Assembly: GCA_014155875.1 (NCBI GenBank)
Contig: JACEFZ010018164.1
Location: 29,115 to 93,114 of the forward strand
From: Cepaea nemoralis
Lineage: Eukaryota; Mollusca; Gastropoda; Stylommatophora; Helicidae
DNA length: 64,000 nt
Direction of reading: 5' to 3'
In this document: piece after piece, positions 53,331 to 63,914 of the stretch
Layout of the letters: every line of letters begins with the position of its first letter
Position numbering within the stretch: position 1 is the stretch's first letter
The notes under the pieces: generated by a model
Seen by the model: the letters and a program-made list of their open reading frames with translations, nothing else
Told to the model about the DNA's origin: nothing
Database searches by the model: none
Program-made: the position numbers and the translations under genes

Positions 53331-53584
53331 AATGTGTGTGTAAGTAAAGATCTTCTGACACGTCTTCGGTAGTGTCGGGTACATGGTGGCAAATCCACAT
53401 TTGTATAAACCAATGGGCATCCGAGTCATGAGGCACGCATTATCACAGCGGTGGCCTTGACTCCCCACCTGGTACCCAGATCAGGCTGGAGCCCGGGCCC
53501 ACTGTACACACCCGCCTGTCCCTCTCCCAGCTCAGACACCCGCGGAGTGTGTACGACCGGCATTGCAACTTCACACCCGCACAG

Positions 53585-54511
53585 ACGCACATCAGGATGT
53601 AGCCAGGAGATGTTTCAGCACGACACATCAGGATGTAGCCAGGTGATGTTTCAGCACGACACATCAGGATGTAGCCAGGTGATGGTCCGGCACGACACAT
53701 CAGGATGTAGCCAGGTGATGTTTCAGCATGACACATCAGGATGTAGCCAGTGGGTGATTCAGCACGACACATCAGGATGTAGCCAGGGGATGTTTCAGCA
53801 CGACACATCAGGATGTAGCCTGGGGATGTTTCAGCACGACACATCAGGATGTAGCCAGGAGATGTTTCAGTACGACACATCAGGATGTAGCCAGGTGATG
53901 TTTCAGCACGACACATCAGGATGTAGCCAGGTGATGGTCCGGCACGACACATCAGGATGTAGCCAGGTGATGTTTCAGCATGACACATCAGGATGTGGCC
54001 AGTGGGTGATTCAGCACGACACATCAGGATGTAGCCAGGGGATGTTTCAGCATGACACATCAGGATGTAGCCTGGGGATGTTTCAGCACGACACATCAGG
54101 ATGTAGCCAGGGGATGTTTCAGCACGACACATCAGGATGTAGCCAGGGGATGTTTCAGCACGACACATCAGGATGTAGCCTGGGGATGTTTCAGCACGAC
54201 ATATCAGGATGTAGCCAGGGGATGTTTCAGCACGACACATCAGGATGTAGCCAGGGGATGTTTCAGAACGACACATCAGGATGTAGCCAGGGAATGTTTC
54301 AGCACGACACATCAGGATGTAGCCAGGGAATGTTTCAGAACGACACATCAGGATGTAGCAAGGTGATGATTCAGCACGACACATCAGGATGTAGCCAGGT
54401 GATGTTTCAGCACGATACATCAGGATGTAGCCAGTGTATGTTTCAGCACGACATTATCAGGATGTAGCCAGGTGATGTTTCAGCACGACACATCAGGATG
54501 TAGCCAGTGGA
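53585..54511. repeat. 36-bp minisatellite, block 1 (~26 units)
   Basis: Units CACGACACATCAGGATGTAG followed by CCAGGTGATGTTTCAG. The 36-bp period (12 codons) keeps frames open on both strands (CSQVMFQHDTSG, AETSPGYILMCR). A larger homology exists between 53630-53850 and 53890-54090, where the same order of variant units recurs, so multi-unit blocks were duplicated. Confidence 0.97.
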
Positions 54512-55194
54512 TGTTTCACATCTATACAGATAGATCTGTTATAAAGCAGCAGAGAAGTGCGTGGGCATTTACAGCCCGTTCAGCGGGCCGAACCGTTCAA
54601 GAATCCAGTGGTGCCCACTCTATGACCACAAGCAGCATGACGATGGAGGTGATGGCAGTTACACAGGCTTTCATATGGCTGGAATCACAGCATTATACCA
54701 ACGTGTGTGTACTAAGTGATTCAATGAGCATGATTCAGAAGGTCGAAGCTGGATCTGTACGTAGAAAGTGGACTGAATCGCTGCGGAAGTCTGTTGTCCG
54801 TAAAGTCACCTTCATCTTCTTCCCGGGACATGCGGGAGTCGAGGGAAATGAACGAGCTGACAAACTGGCTGGCTCTGCACCCCCTGTAGATGGCCAGCCC
54901 ATGGATCGTGCCGATGGTATTAACTTCCTTAAAGATTTGGCGAGAACAGAGGATTTTGACGTCAGTGATTCCACATCGCTGTCCAGGATGAAAGACCTGG
55001 GAGTAAGAATCGGCACAGCCAGACGCGAGAGGTACATCGGGAAAACAAAGTGCCTCGTCAACCAACACAGAACTGGCACTATTAGCCACCGGACGCTGAT
55101 GCATATGCTGGGGGGAGGATCTGAGCACCTATGGACATGTCCGGAGTGCAAGGAAGATACCCCAACTGATAACTGATAACTGATAACTGATAAC
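54512..55194 (+). pseudogene. RNase H-type LINE fragment inside the minisatellite
   Basis: Open frame to 55176, RNase H-like: IYTDRSV (normally DGS; Gly changed to Arg), MTMEVMAVTQAFIWLES, CVLSDSMSMIQKVEAG, FFPGHAGVEGNERADKLAGS, then a C-terminal RRERYIGKTKCLVNQHRTG and CPECKED motif. It ends in a (CTGATAA)n tail at 55166-55194. The N-terminal residues of the frame before HIYTD come from the minisatellite. Probably the 3' end of a LINE with an RNase H domain. A minus-strand relative lies at 56105-56385. Confidence 0.8.
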
Positions 55195-56098
55195 ATCAGG
55201 ATGTAGTCTGGGGATGTTTCAGCACGACACATCAGGATGTAGCCAGGTGATGTTTCAGCACAACACATCAGGATGTAGCCAGGTGATGTTTCAGCACGAC
55301 ACATCAGGATGTAGCCAGGTGATGTTTCAGCACGATACATTAGGATGTAGCCAGTGGATGTTTCAGCACGACATTATCAGGATGTAGCCAGGTGATGTTT
55401 CAGCACGATACATCAGGATGTAGCCAGTGGATGTTTCAGCACGACATTATCAGGATGTAGCCAGGTGATGTTTCAGCACGATACATTAGGATGTAGCCAG
55501 TGGATGTTTCAGCACGACACATCAGGATGTAGCCTGGGGATGTTTTAGCACGACACATCAGGATGTAGCCAGGTGATGTTTCAGCACGACACATCAGGAT
55601 GTAGCCAGGTGATGTTTCAGCACGATACATTAGGATGTAGCCAGTAGATGTTTCAGCACGATACATCAGGATGTAGCCTGGGGATGTTTCAGCACGACAC
55701 ATCAGGATGTAGCCAGGTGATGTTTCAGCACGACACATCAGGATGTAGCCAGGTGATGTTTCAGCACGATACATTAGGATGTAGCCAGTGGATGTTTCAG
55801 CACGACATTATCAGGATGTAGCTAGGTGATGTTTCAGCACGATACATTAGGATGTAGCAAGTGGATCTTTCAGCACGATACATCAGGATGTAGCCTGGGG
55901 ATGCTTCAGCACGATACATCAGGATGTAGCCAGTTGATGTTTCAGCACGACATATCAGGACGTAGCCAGGTGATGTTTCAGCACGACATATCAGGACGTA
56001 GCCAGGTGATGTTTCAGCACGACATATCAGGACGTAGCCAGGTGATGTTTCAGCACGACATATCAGGATGTAGCTAGGGGATGATTCAGCACGACACA
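55195..56098. repeat. 36-bp minisatellite, block 2 (~25 units)
   Basis: Same unit as 53585-54511, with more one-base variants (GATACATTAGG, GACATTATCAGG) and, at the 3' side, GACATATCAGGACG units. The insertion at 54512 splits the array. Confidence 0.97.
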
Positions 56099-56104
56099 CT
56101 AGAG

Positions 56105-56390
56105 ATTTGTGAGGATCATCATCATCATCATCATCATCAGATCCCTGGACACGTCCATGGCTGCTCCGATCTCCCCCTTCACATCTCCGCCAGCGTGTAT
56201 GGACAGTTCGACGCTCAAGTGTCTTGTGACCTTGACAAAATATCCATGTTTGGCGGCTGCCCGCTTCACTGCCAGCTCCTTCAGTCTGGACAAGGAGTCA
56301 GATTCCCAGGTTTCCTTACAATCGTCTGCTCCATCAGCATCTCTGCTGATGAGAAACTCCAATGGGTCCCTACACATTCAACCGAAAACT
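56105..56390 (-). pseudogene. LINE 3'-end fragment related to the RNase H-type element
   Basis: The minus strand reads ESDSLSRLKELAVKRAAAKH, then GYFVKVTRHLSVELSIHAGG, ending in a (ATG)7-type tail at 56118-56139. It aligns with the C-terminal part of 54512-55194 (SDSTSLSRMKDLGVRIGTAR). Confidence 0.72.
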
Positions 56391-56469
56391 CTTTCAATAC
56401 TTACTTCAGACCGACTATATACTCCCATAAGTCACCTACTGGTATCATTTTTTCACTATCATTCTTCAC

Positions 56470-56813
56470 TGTGTGTGTGTGTGTGAGCGAAAGAGTGGGT
56501 GAGAGAGTGAGTGAGAAAGAGTGTGAGTGGAAGAATTAGTATGAGACAGAGAGAGAGTGAGAGAGTATGCATGTGCGTGTGCCTGAGTAAGTGTAAAAGT
56601 GAGTGAGTGTGTGTGGACGTATGTGTGAGAGATGGAGTGAGAGAATTAGTGAATCTGAGAGAGTGGGTTTGTTGTGTGTCTGCCTGTCTGTGTGATAAAG
56701 TGAGAAAGTGAGTGAGTGAGTGAGTGAGTGAGTAAGGGAGCGTGAGTGAGTGAGAGAGAATTTGTAATATGCGTGTATGTGCGCGAGTGAGTGAGTGTGA
56801 GAGCGAGTGAGTC

Positions 56814-56875
<62 letters not shown>

Positions 56876-56965
56876 AGTGAGAGAGTGCATGAGAAAGTGA
56901 ATGAGTGAGAGTGAGTTAGAGTGTGTGTCTGTGTGTGCGAATAAGATGGTGATTTAGTGTGATTT

Positions 56966-57024
<59 letters not shown>

Positions 57025-57234
57025 GTGAGTGTAAGTGGGAGGGTGAATGAGAGATTGAGTGAGAGGGAATATGTGAGTATGTGTGTGTGTAAGTGATGGC
57101 GAATGTGAGAGCGAGTGCGTATAAACATGAGAAAGAGAAATAGTGAGTGGGAGAAAGGGAGAGAATGAGATCATGAGAGGGTTAGTGTGCCAGTGTCCGT
57201 GAAAGAAAATTAATAGAGAGAGAGGGGGGGGAGG

Positions 57235-57325
<91 letters not shown>
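56470..57325. repeat. (GT)n/(GA)n array with GAGTGA units
   Basis: Mostly GAGAGA and GTGAGTGA tracts, several long perfect (GA)n runs (56820-56868, 56971-57020, 57240-57323). Confidence 0.96.
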
Positions 57326-57327
<2 letters not shown>

Positions 57328-57660
57328 GCGGCGCAAGCATATCAGTATGCCATTTTTTTTCTGTATCCTCGTCTTTCATATTAGCATTTTTACCGCCAAT
57401 TGAATTTATCATGCGATGCTTATTTCATCATGTTTATGTCAATTCCAGGAATTATCTTACTGGATTGGACCACTATTTTATTTTTACGTTACACAAAGTA
57501 TACCATACATTCATCACCAATTTCCATATTTCCCATGTTTTCCCATTGTTTCCCAATTTTGAATGTTCTTGTGAGGACGCTCACAATAGTCGACAGTGTG
57601 TACGTGTGAAAAGTGTGGGAGTTTATTCATATTAGTTTTAGTGATTATGTGAGGCAGCAC
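57326..57660. repeat. higher-order repeat flanking GA tracts, unit 1
   Basis: Shares blocks with 58110-58260, 58405-58590 and 60200-60330: GTCTTTCATATTA, CACTTGATTTTATCATG-like, and GAGGACGCTCACAATAGTCG (compare GAGAATGCTCACGACAATCA near 60275). Suggests repeated duplication of a non-coding segment with its GA tract. Confidence 0.6.
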
Positions 57661-58030
57661 ATATGTGTGTGGATGGATGGGTGTGTTTATGTGTAGGTGT
57701 TTATATGTGTGGATGTATGTGTGTGTGTGTCTGTCTGTCTGTCTGTCTGTGTATGTGTGTATGTGTGTCTGTCTGTCTGTCTGTCTGTCTGTATGTGTGC
57801 TTGTATATGTATGTGTATATATTTGTGTGTGTAAGTGTGCATGCATGCAGTGTATGCGAGGGAGTGTGTATTTGTGTTTTATGTGAGTACGTGTGCGTAA
57901 GTATGTGGATGTGTAGGTGTGTTTATGTGCGTGGATATATGTGTGTATTTATTTGCGTGTGTATGTTGTGTGTGGAGTGTATGTGTATGTACGTGTGTGT
58001 GAGAGAGAAGAGAGAGAGAGAGGGGGGGGG

Positions 58031-58110
<80 letters not shown>
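57661..58110. repeat. (GT)n/(CTGT)n then (GA)n array
   Basis: TGTGTATG-type repeat grading into CTGT, then a long GA run (58034-58110). Confidence 0.95.
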
Positions 58111-58113
<3 letters not shown>

Positions 58114-58268
58114 GAGCGCACGCATGTCATCTAACATGCTACTACATATTTTTTGTGTATTTTCATTTTCATATTATCACTTTGAATGCCACTTGATTTT
58201 AACATGCATACAATTAACACATGTAAATTACTGTAGAGTGAGTGGGAGAGTTAGTGAGTGTGAGTGAG

Positions 58269-58306
<38 letters not shown>

Positions 58307-58323
58307 TGTGATAGTGTGTGTAG

Positions 58324-58406
<83 letters not shown>

Positions 58407-58589
58407 GAGCGCACGCATGTCATGTAACATGCTATTCCATATTTTTTTATGCATTCTCATCTTTCATATTACGAGGTATCATTTTGTATGCCACTTGATT
58501 GTCCTGTAACATGCCATTCCATATTTTTTTTTCTCTGTATTCTCACCTTTCATATTATCATTTTGTATGCCACTTGATTTTATCATGTA
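58111..58589. repeat. higher-order repeat, units 2-4, with (GA)n
   Basis: GAGTTGAGCGCACGCATGTC occurs at 58110 and 58404. ATGCCACTTGATTTTA/ATTG occurs at 58187, 58489 and 58568. The last unit is cut by the Helitron-like element at 58589/58590. Confidence 0.8.
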
Positions 58590-58777
58590 CTAGCTGACCC
58601 GGCCCGGCTTCGCCCAGGCCCTTGAGGGGATCTATCTATCTATCAGTCTGTCTGTCTGCTTGTTTGTCTGTCTGTCTGTCTGTCTGGCTGACCCGGCCCG
58701 GCTTCACCCAGTCCCTGGTGGGGAGCATCTCATTTAATTAATATAAGTAGTCATATAAGCTCTCCCGTTCCCGACTA

Positions 58778-58808
<31 letters not shown>

Positions 58809-58902
58809 TTCTGACCCTGCCCGGCATCGCCTGGCTCCTGGTGTGGAGCATCTCATTTAATTCATATAAGTAGTCATATAAACTCCCGTTCCCGTTACCG
58901 AC

Positions 58903-58950
<48 letters not shown>

Positions 58951-60048
58951 CCGGCTTCACCCAGTCCCTGGTGGGGAGCATGTCATTTAATTCATTCATA
59001 TAAGTAGTCAAATAAGCTTCCGTTCCAGACTATCTGTCTATCTATCTGACCCGGCGTGGTTTGGCCCAGCTCCTGGCGCACAGTAACTTAAAAGAATATC
59101 CTTCCACACACCATTCATTATTTTTAATGAAAACTGTTTTTAATCACCGACATGACACTTGATAAGTTTTGTAAGCAGAAAAAGATGGGTTAAAATGTTA
59201 TGCATAATGCATTATTTTTATGCAAACTTTAAAAATACCTTAAAGATTATATCATTAATTAATATAACTCATATGCCTAAAAATAACTATAGACAAAGAG
59301 TTTAACAATAGTGCAGGTAAGTCCAACAATATGACTATAAAGTATATAGAAATGTTATTAAAAGTTATCTTCTTCTTCTTCAGCATTCCGAGCCATTGAG
59401 GTTCTTTGCTGCAAATACAATCTGTCTCCATTCGTCTCTCTGGTGGACCTTCTCTTGCCAGTCGTTGATTCCAAGTGCTTGTAGGTCTGTATGTATATTA
59501 TCTCTCCACCGCCTTCTTGGTCTACCTCGGGGTCTACGGTCATTTATTTCCTGAGTGTAAGCGAGTTTTGTTTCCCTATTATCTTCCATTCTTTCTATAT
59601 GCCCCAGCCATTGTAGTCTATTAGCCTTCATGATACCAGTGATTAGCGGGGACTTAAACAAATCATAAATGTCTTTGTTACTTCTTCTTTTCCACTCTCC
59701 ACTTTGTGTATCCCTAATGGGTCCAAAGATGCGTCTTAAAATTTTGTTCTCAAAGGTTTGTAACAAGGCTTCGTCTCCTTTCGTTGTACTCCAGGTTGTT
59801 AAAAGTTATGCCCCTTGAAATAACTTTTCTAGAGTGAAGTGCCCCTGCTATATAGACATTATATAATGAAAATGGAAAAGTAAATGTTATTAAATAAGTC
59901 GAAGATTTTACATTAAGAAATTATTATAGTCGGTTGCACATGAATGAAAGGAAGACGTGTAGAAAATTTCATCTCAATCGGATGTACCGTTATCGAACGC
60001 ATCCAATACCCACAAACAAACATACACTCTGTTTTATAGATATAGATA
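58590..60048 (-). mobile_element. non-autonomous Helitron-like element, copy 2
   Basis: Reverse-complement homologue of 25778-26881: CTAG end at 58590-58593 preceded by A, GC-rich hairpin CCCGGCTTCGCCCAGG, three to four ~115-bp internal units with CTGT tracts (58595-59060), then the AT-rich body and the TATAAAACAGAGTGTATG start near 60046-60020. The insertion site can be read from the related repeat at 58180-58260. It carries a nested LINE fragment at 59369-59794. Confidence 0.65.
59369..59794 (-). pseudogene. LINE 3'-end fragment nested in the Helitron-like element
   Basis: 128-residue minus-strand frame: MLQTFENKILRRIFGPIRDT, NRLQWLGHIERMEDNRETKL, RPRGRPRRRWRDNIHTDLQA and RDEWRQIVFAAKNLNGSEC. 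(GAA)n tail on the minus strand at 59369-59380. Flanks GTTATTAAAAGTTAT (59354-59368) and GTTGTTAAAAGTTAT (59795-59809) form a 15-bp target-site duplication with one mismatch. The unoccupied site is seen once in copy 1 at 26019-26033. Well conserved, hence rather recent. Confidence 0.92.
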
Positions 60049-60084
60049 ATTTAACATTACTTTGATGTGAGTGAGAGAGTTAGT

Positions 60085-60101
60085 GAGTAGGGGAGAGAGA
60101 G

Positions 60102-60198
<97 letters not shown>

Positions 60199-60200
60199 TT
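60085..60200. repeat. (GA)n microsatellite
   Basis: GAGAGA run with few interruptions, within the higher-order repeat that continues after the Helitron-like element. Confidence 0.97.
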
Positions 60201-60299
60201 GAATTGCATCACTAATTTTGACGCTACACAATGTATATGTACAATTTTTTTCTCCACTTCTTACAATTTTAGCGAGAATGCTCACGACAATCATCAGTG

Positions 60300-61725
60300 T
60301 CTCCTATGTGTGTAAAGTGTGGACGTTTGTGTGGGTGTGTATGTAAAGGATGTGTGTGGGGGTGTGGGGAATGTATTGTGGAGGGGTTGTATGTGGGGGA
60401 TGTGTATGAGTTGATGGATGATGTGTGGATGGGTGAAGGGATGTGTAGTCGGTGGGGGATGTATGTATGTATGAGGGATGTGTGTGTGTGGGGGCGGGGG
60501 GGGGGGGGGTATATTTGGGAGGATTATTGGAAGTATGTGGGTGTTGATGGGTTGGGGGGGGTGTGGGTAGGGAATGTGTATTTTGGGTGGGTGAATAGGT
60601 GTGTAGGAGATTGTGTGGGTTGGGAAATGGGTGTGTAATGGGCGTGGGGGATGAGTGTTGGGGGTTTCTGTGAATGGGATATGTCGGTGTGGGTGGGAGT
60701 GTGTGAATTTGGATGGGGTAAATGTGAGTGGGTGGAGATGTATGTGTGGGTGGTGAGGATATTTGTAGGTGGGAGATGTGTGGGTGGGTGGGTGGGTGGG
60801 GAGATGGGTGAGAGATTTGTGAGCGGGGATGTGTATGAGGAATGCATGTGGGGGATGTGTGTGTGGGGAGAATGTGTTTATGGGTGGAGTTTTGTGTGGG
60901 AGGGGAGATGTGTGAGAGGTGGGGGAGAGTGTGGGATGTGCAGGTGGATGATGGATGTATGTGAGGATGGGGGATGTGTGTTTGGCTGGGTGGTTGGGGT
61001 GTGTGTGGGTGGGAGGGTAGATGAGAGATGCATGTGTTGATGGGCGGGTGGGTGATGTGTGGGTGTGAGTGGTTGATGGATGAGTACGTGAGTGGGTGGA
61101 TGTGTGTGAGAGATGAGTGTATGGTTGGGGGATGTGTGTGTTTGTGGGAAGATGTGTGTGAGCGGCGGATGTGTGTGGGTGGGGTATATGTGGGTGGTGG
61201 GGTGTGTGTGGGTGGAAGATGTGTGGTTTTTGGGTGTATTGGATGGGGGATATGTGTGGGCAGGTGGGGAGATGTGTTTGTGGGTGGGGATGAGTGTAAA
61301 GGTGGGGATGTGTAGTTGAGAGGTGGCGGATATTGGGTGGGTGAGTGGGTTTCGGTTGGCTGATGTGTGTGTGGGTGGGTGGGGAAAATTGAGAGGGTGC
61401 GGGATGTATGTGTGGATAGGTGCGGGATGTGTGGGTTGACGGGGGTATGTGTGTGAGGTTTTGTGATGTGTGTTTTGCTGGGTGGTTGCGGGTGTGTGGG
61501 TGGGTGGTGGAGAATATGTGGGTGGGTGTGTGTGTGTGTCGGTTATGGGTTGGGTGGGGGATGTGTCTGTGGGTGGGGGATCAGTGGGTGGGCGGCGGCA
61601 TGTATGTTTTTCTGAGTCTGTGTGAGTGCGTGGAGGTATGTGTGGGTGGGTGGGGGTGTGGTGGTTGGCTGAGGGATGTGTGGGTGGCTGAGGGATGTGT
61701 GGGTTGCTGCGGGGATGTCTCACAA
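60300..61725. repeat. degenerate G-rich GGGATGTGTGTGGGTGGG array
   Basis: About 1.4 kb with G and T on one strand almost exclusively. Irregular 20-40-bp units built on GGGATGTGTGTG, GGTGGGTGGG and GGGTGTGTGGGTG. A G-run is at about 60490-60510. Frames rich in Gly/Val/Trp/Cys (+) and Pro/Thr/His (-) are artefacts. Confidence 0.93.
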
Positions 61726-61880
61726 CATTGCAATATGCACTGTTTATGTTTACAACTTTCATATGACAATGTTGTTTTTTTTCCCCATGTGAATGTACCA
61801 TGCGTAATATGCATTGTTTATGCTTACAACATCCATTTGACAATGTTTTTTTATTTCTATGTAAATGTAACATGTACATT
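61726..61880. repeat. ~68-bp tandem duplication
   Basis: AATATGCACTGTTTATGTTT, ACAACTTTCATATGACAATG then AATATGCATTGTTTATGCTT, ACAACATCCATTTGACAATG. Confidence 0.85.
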
Positions 61881-62010
61881 TGATGAATGAAAGATGAGTG
61901 ATCAAAAGGGCCGAATGTAAGACGGGCCTGCGTGCCCAATTTGTTACCCTTTTAAAATAAAGTTTGTTCGTTCGATTGTTCTCTGGCAATGCTGATGATG
62001 CCTGGCCCAT
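61881..62010 (+). mobile_element. possible retroelement 3' end
   Basis: CCCTTTTAAAATAAAGTTTG followed by (TTCG)-type short repeats looks like a retroposon 3' terminus with a tandem tail; it could also be a gene 3' end. No coding part visible. Confidence 0.35.
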
Positions 62011-62059
62011 TCATTGCTCTTCTCACCTTTATCATCGCCATGTTCACCAACCAATGGGC

Positions 62060-62130
62060 TTAACACGACACAACACAACACAAGACAACAACACAACTCA
62101 ACACAACACAACCGAAAACAACACAACACA
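62060..62130. repeat. CAACA-rich low-complexity tract
   Basis: ACAACACAACACAAGACAAC-type sequence. Confidence 0.9.
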
Positions 62131-62149
62131 ATAAACACAATAGAGTCTT

Positions 62150-62510
62150 ATATTGACTTATCTCTGTAATGTCCTGATGTCTGGTGTTGTCTTATCTCTG
62201 CGCCTCTCGTATCCTCTTTTGCCTTGTCTTTGTCATTTCTAGTGTCTTTTCTTGTCTTATCTCGGTAATGTCCTCCTGTCTTGTGTTGTCTTATGTGTGT
62301 CATGTTCATCTGTTCTGTGCTATCTTATCTGTGTCATTCCCTCCTGTCCTGTTTTGTCTTATCTCTGTCCTGTCGTCCTGTCCTGTGTTATCTTATCTCT
62401 GTCGCGTCCTCACGTCCTGTGTTGTCCTATCTCTGTGGTGACCTTTTGTCCCGTGTTGTGCTATTTCTGCCATGCCTTGATTGGACTGTGGTGTTGTCTG
62501 TGAACATTAA
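62150..62510. repeat. ~34-bp minisatellite, about ten units
   Basis: Units of CTTATCTCTGTCATGTCCTC followed by CTGTCTTGTGTTGT, degenerate. Confidence 0.88.
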
Positions 62511-63020
62511 GTCTGTTTTGCTCAAGTTCACAAACATATTTTGACTTTCTCCCTGTCTCTTCTAATAATCTCGAAACAACGGTCCACGACTCACATGTTT
62601 ATGAGATGAGGAGGCCAGTTCAGCTACTCGTCGTCTGTTCCCTGTACAGACACACACCTGAACTCGTGGAATGGGCTGAGAACCACTAGGTAGCTGGTAC
62701 AGGGCCGGGGAAAACCCAGAAAGCCAGATGTGACATGAGGACGTTGCCTTGTAATACAGACTGTCCGACCAGACAGAAGCTTGTCGCCCGGGTTTCTCTC
62801 TGGTCGGAGACACGGCCTGGCATTAGCCATTAGTCGGTGTCAGGCAGGGCGATGTGGTTTCTGGCCCTCATCCCGCGACCTGGGCGGAGGTGCAGTGTAG
62901 CAGGTCTCTGTGAGGTCAGGAGTAGTGTTTGAGAGAGTCTATTGGACAGATTGGTAGGCGGTTGTAGTGATGAGATTAGGTTACAGTGTTCTTACACCTC
63001 AATGGTTAATATTGATGTGA
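62511..63020. other. sequence without recognised features
   Basis: About 500 bp, no supported gene. Confidence 0.3.
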
Positions 63021-63024
63021 TCAC

Positions 63025-63165
63025 CGGTGGGGTGTAGTCTCACACATCAATAGATTACTGCAGGTGAGGGCAGAGGTGGGGTGTAGTCTCACACATAAAT
63101 AGATTACTGTAGGTGAGGGCAGAGGTGGGGTGTAGTCTCACACATCAATAGATTACTGTAGGTGA
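63025..63165. repeat. ~53-bp minisatellite, three units
   Basis: Units of GGTGGGGTGTAGTCTCACAC followed by ATCAATAGATTACTG and GGTGAGGGCAGA. Confidence 0.9.
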
Positions 63166-63169
63166 GGAC

Positions 63170-63800
63170 AGTGTAAGAGATATAGACAACAGAGACACGA
63201 GGACATGAAGAGAAATAGACAACACAAGACATGAGGACATGACAGAGAAATAGACAACACAGGCCTGAGGACATGACAGAGATATAGACATATGGAACAT
63301 GACAGAGATATAGACAATATGGAACATGACAGAGATATAGACAATATGGAACATGACAGAGATATAGACAATATGGAACATGACAGAGATATAGACAATA
63401 TGGAACATGACAGAGATATAGACAATATGGAACATGACAGAGATATAGACAATATGGAACATGACAGAGATATAGACAATATGGAACATGACAGAGATAT
63501 AGACAATATGGAACATGACAGAGATATAGACAATATGGAACATGACAGAGATATAGACAATATGGAACATGACAAGATATAGACAATATGGAACATGACA
63601 GAGATATAGACAATATGGAACATGACAGAGATATAGACAATATAGAACATGACAGAGATATAGACAATATGGAACATGACAGAGATATAGACAATATAGA
63701 ACATGACAGAGATATAGACAATATGGAACATGACACAGATACAGACAACACAGGATGTGGGGTTATGACAGAGATATAGACAATAAAGGACGTGGGGACA
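63170..63800. repeat. 27-bp minisatellite, ~20 units
   Basis: Units of GACAGAGATATAGACAATAT followed by GGAACAT, near-identical in the centre and diverged at both ends. The 27-bp period (nine codons) gives MEHDRDIDN repeats on the + strand and long frames on the minus strand. No gene inferred. Confidence 0.97.
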
Positions 63801-63914
63801 TGGGGGAATAACATTGATATAGAAACATAGAACATGGAGACATGCCAGAGACATAGACAACAACAGACAACACCAGACACAACTACAAGACACAGACAAC
63901 ACCAGACACGATGA

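Noticed and set aside
53443..54467. Two 325-338-residue frames of 12-residue repeats on opposite strands
   Set aside because: The 36-bp minisatellite period is a multiple of three, so frames stay open in both directions; no non-repeat coding sequence supports them.
60878..61939. 353-residue Pro/Thr/His-rich frame
   Set aside because: Reverse strand of the G-rich repeat; no domain and no splice structure.
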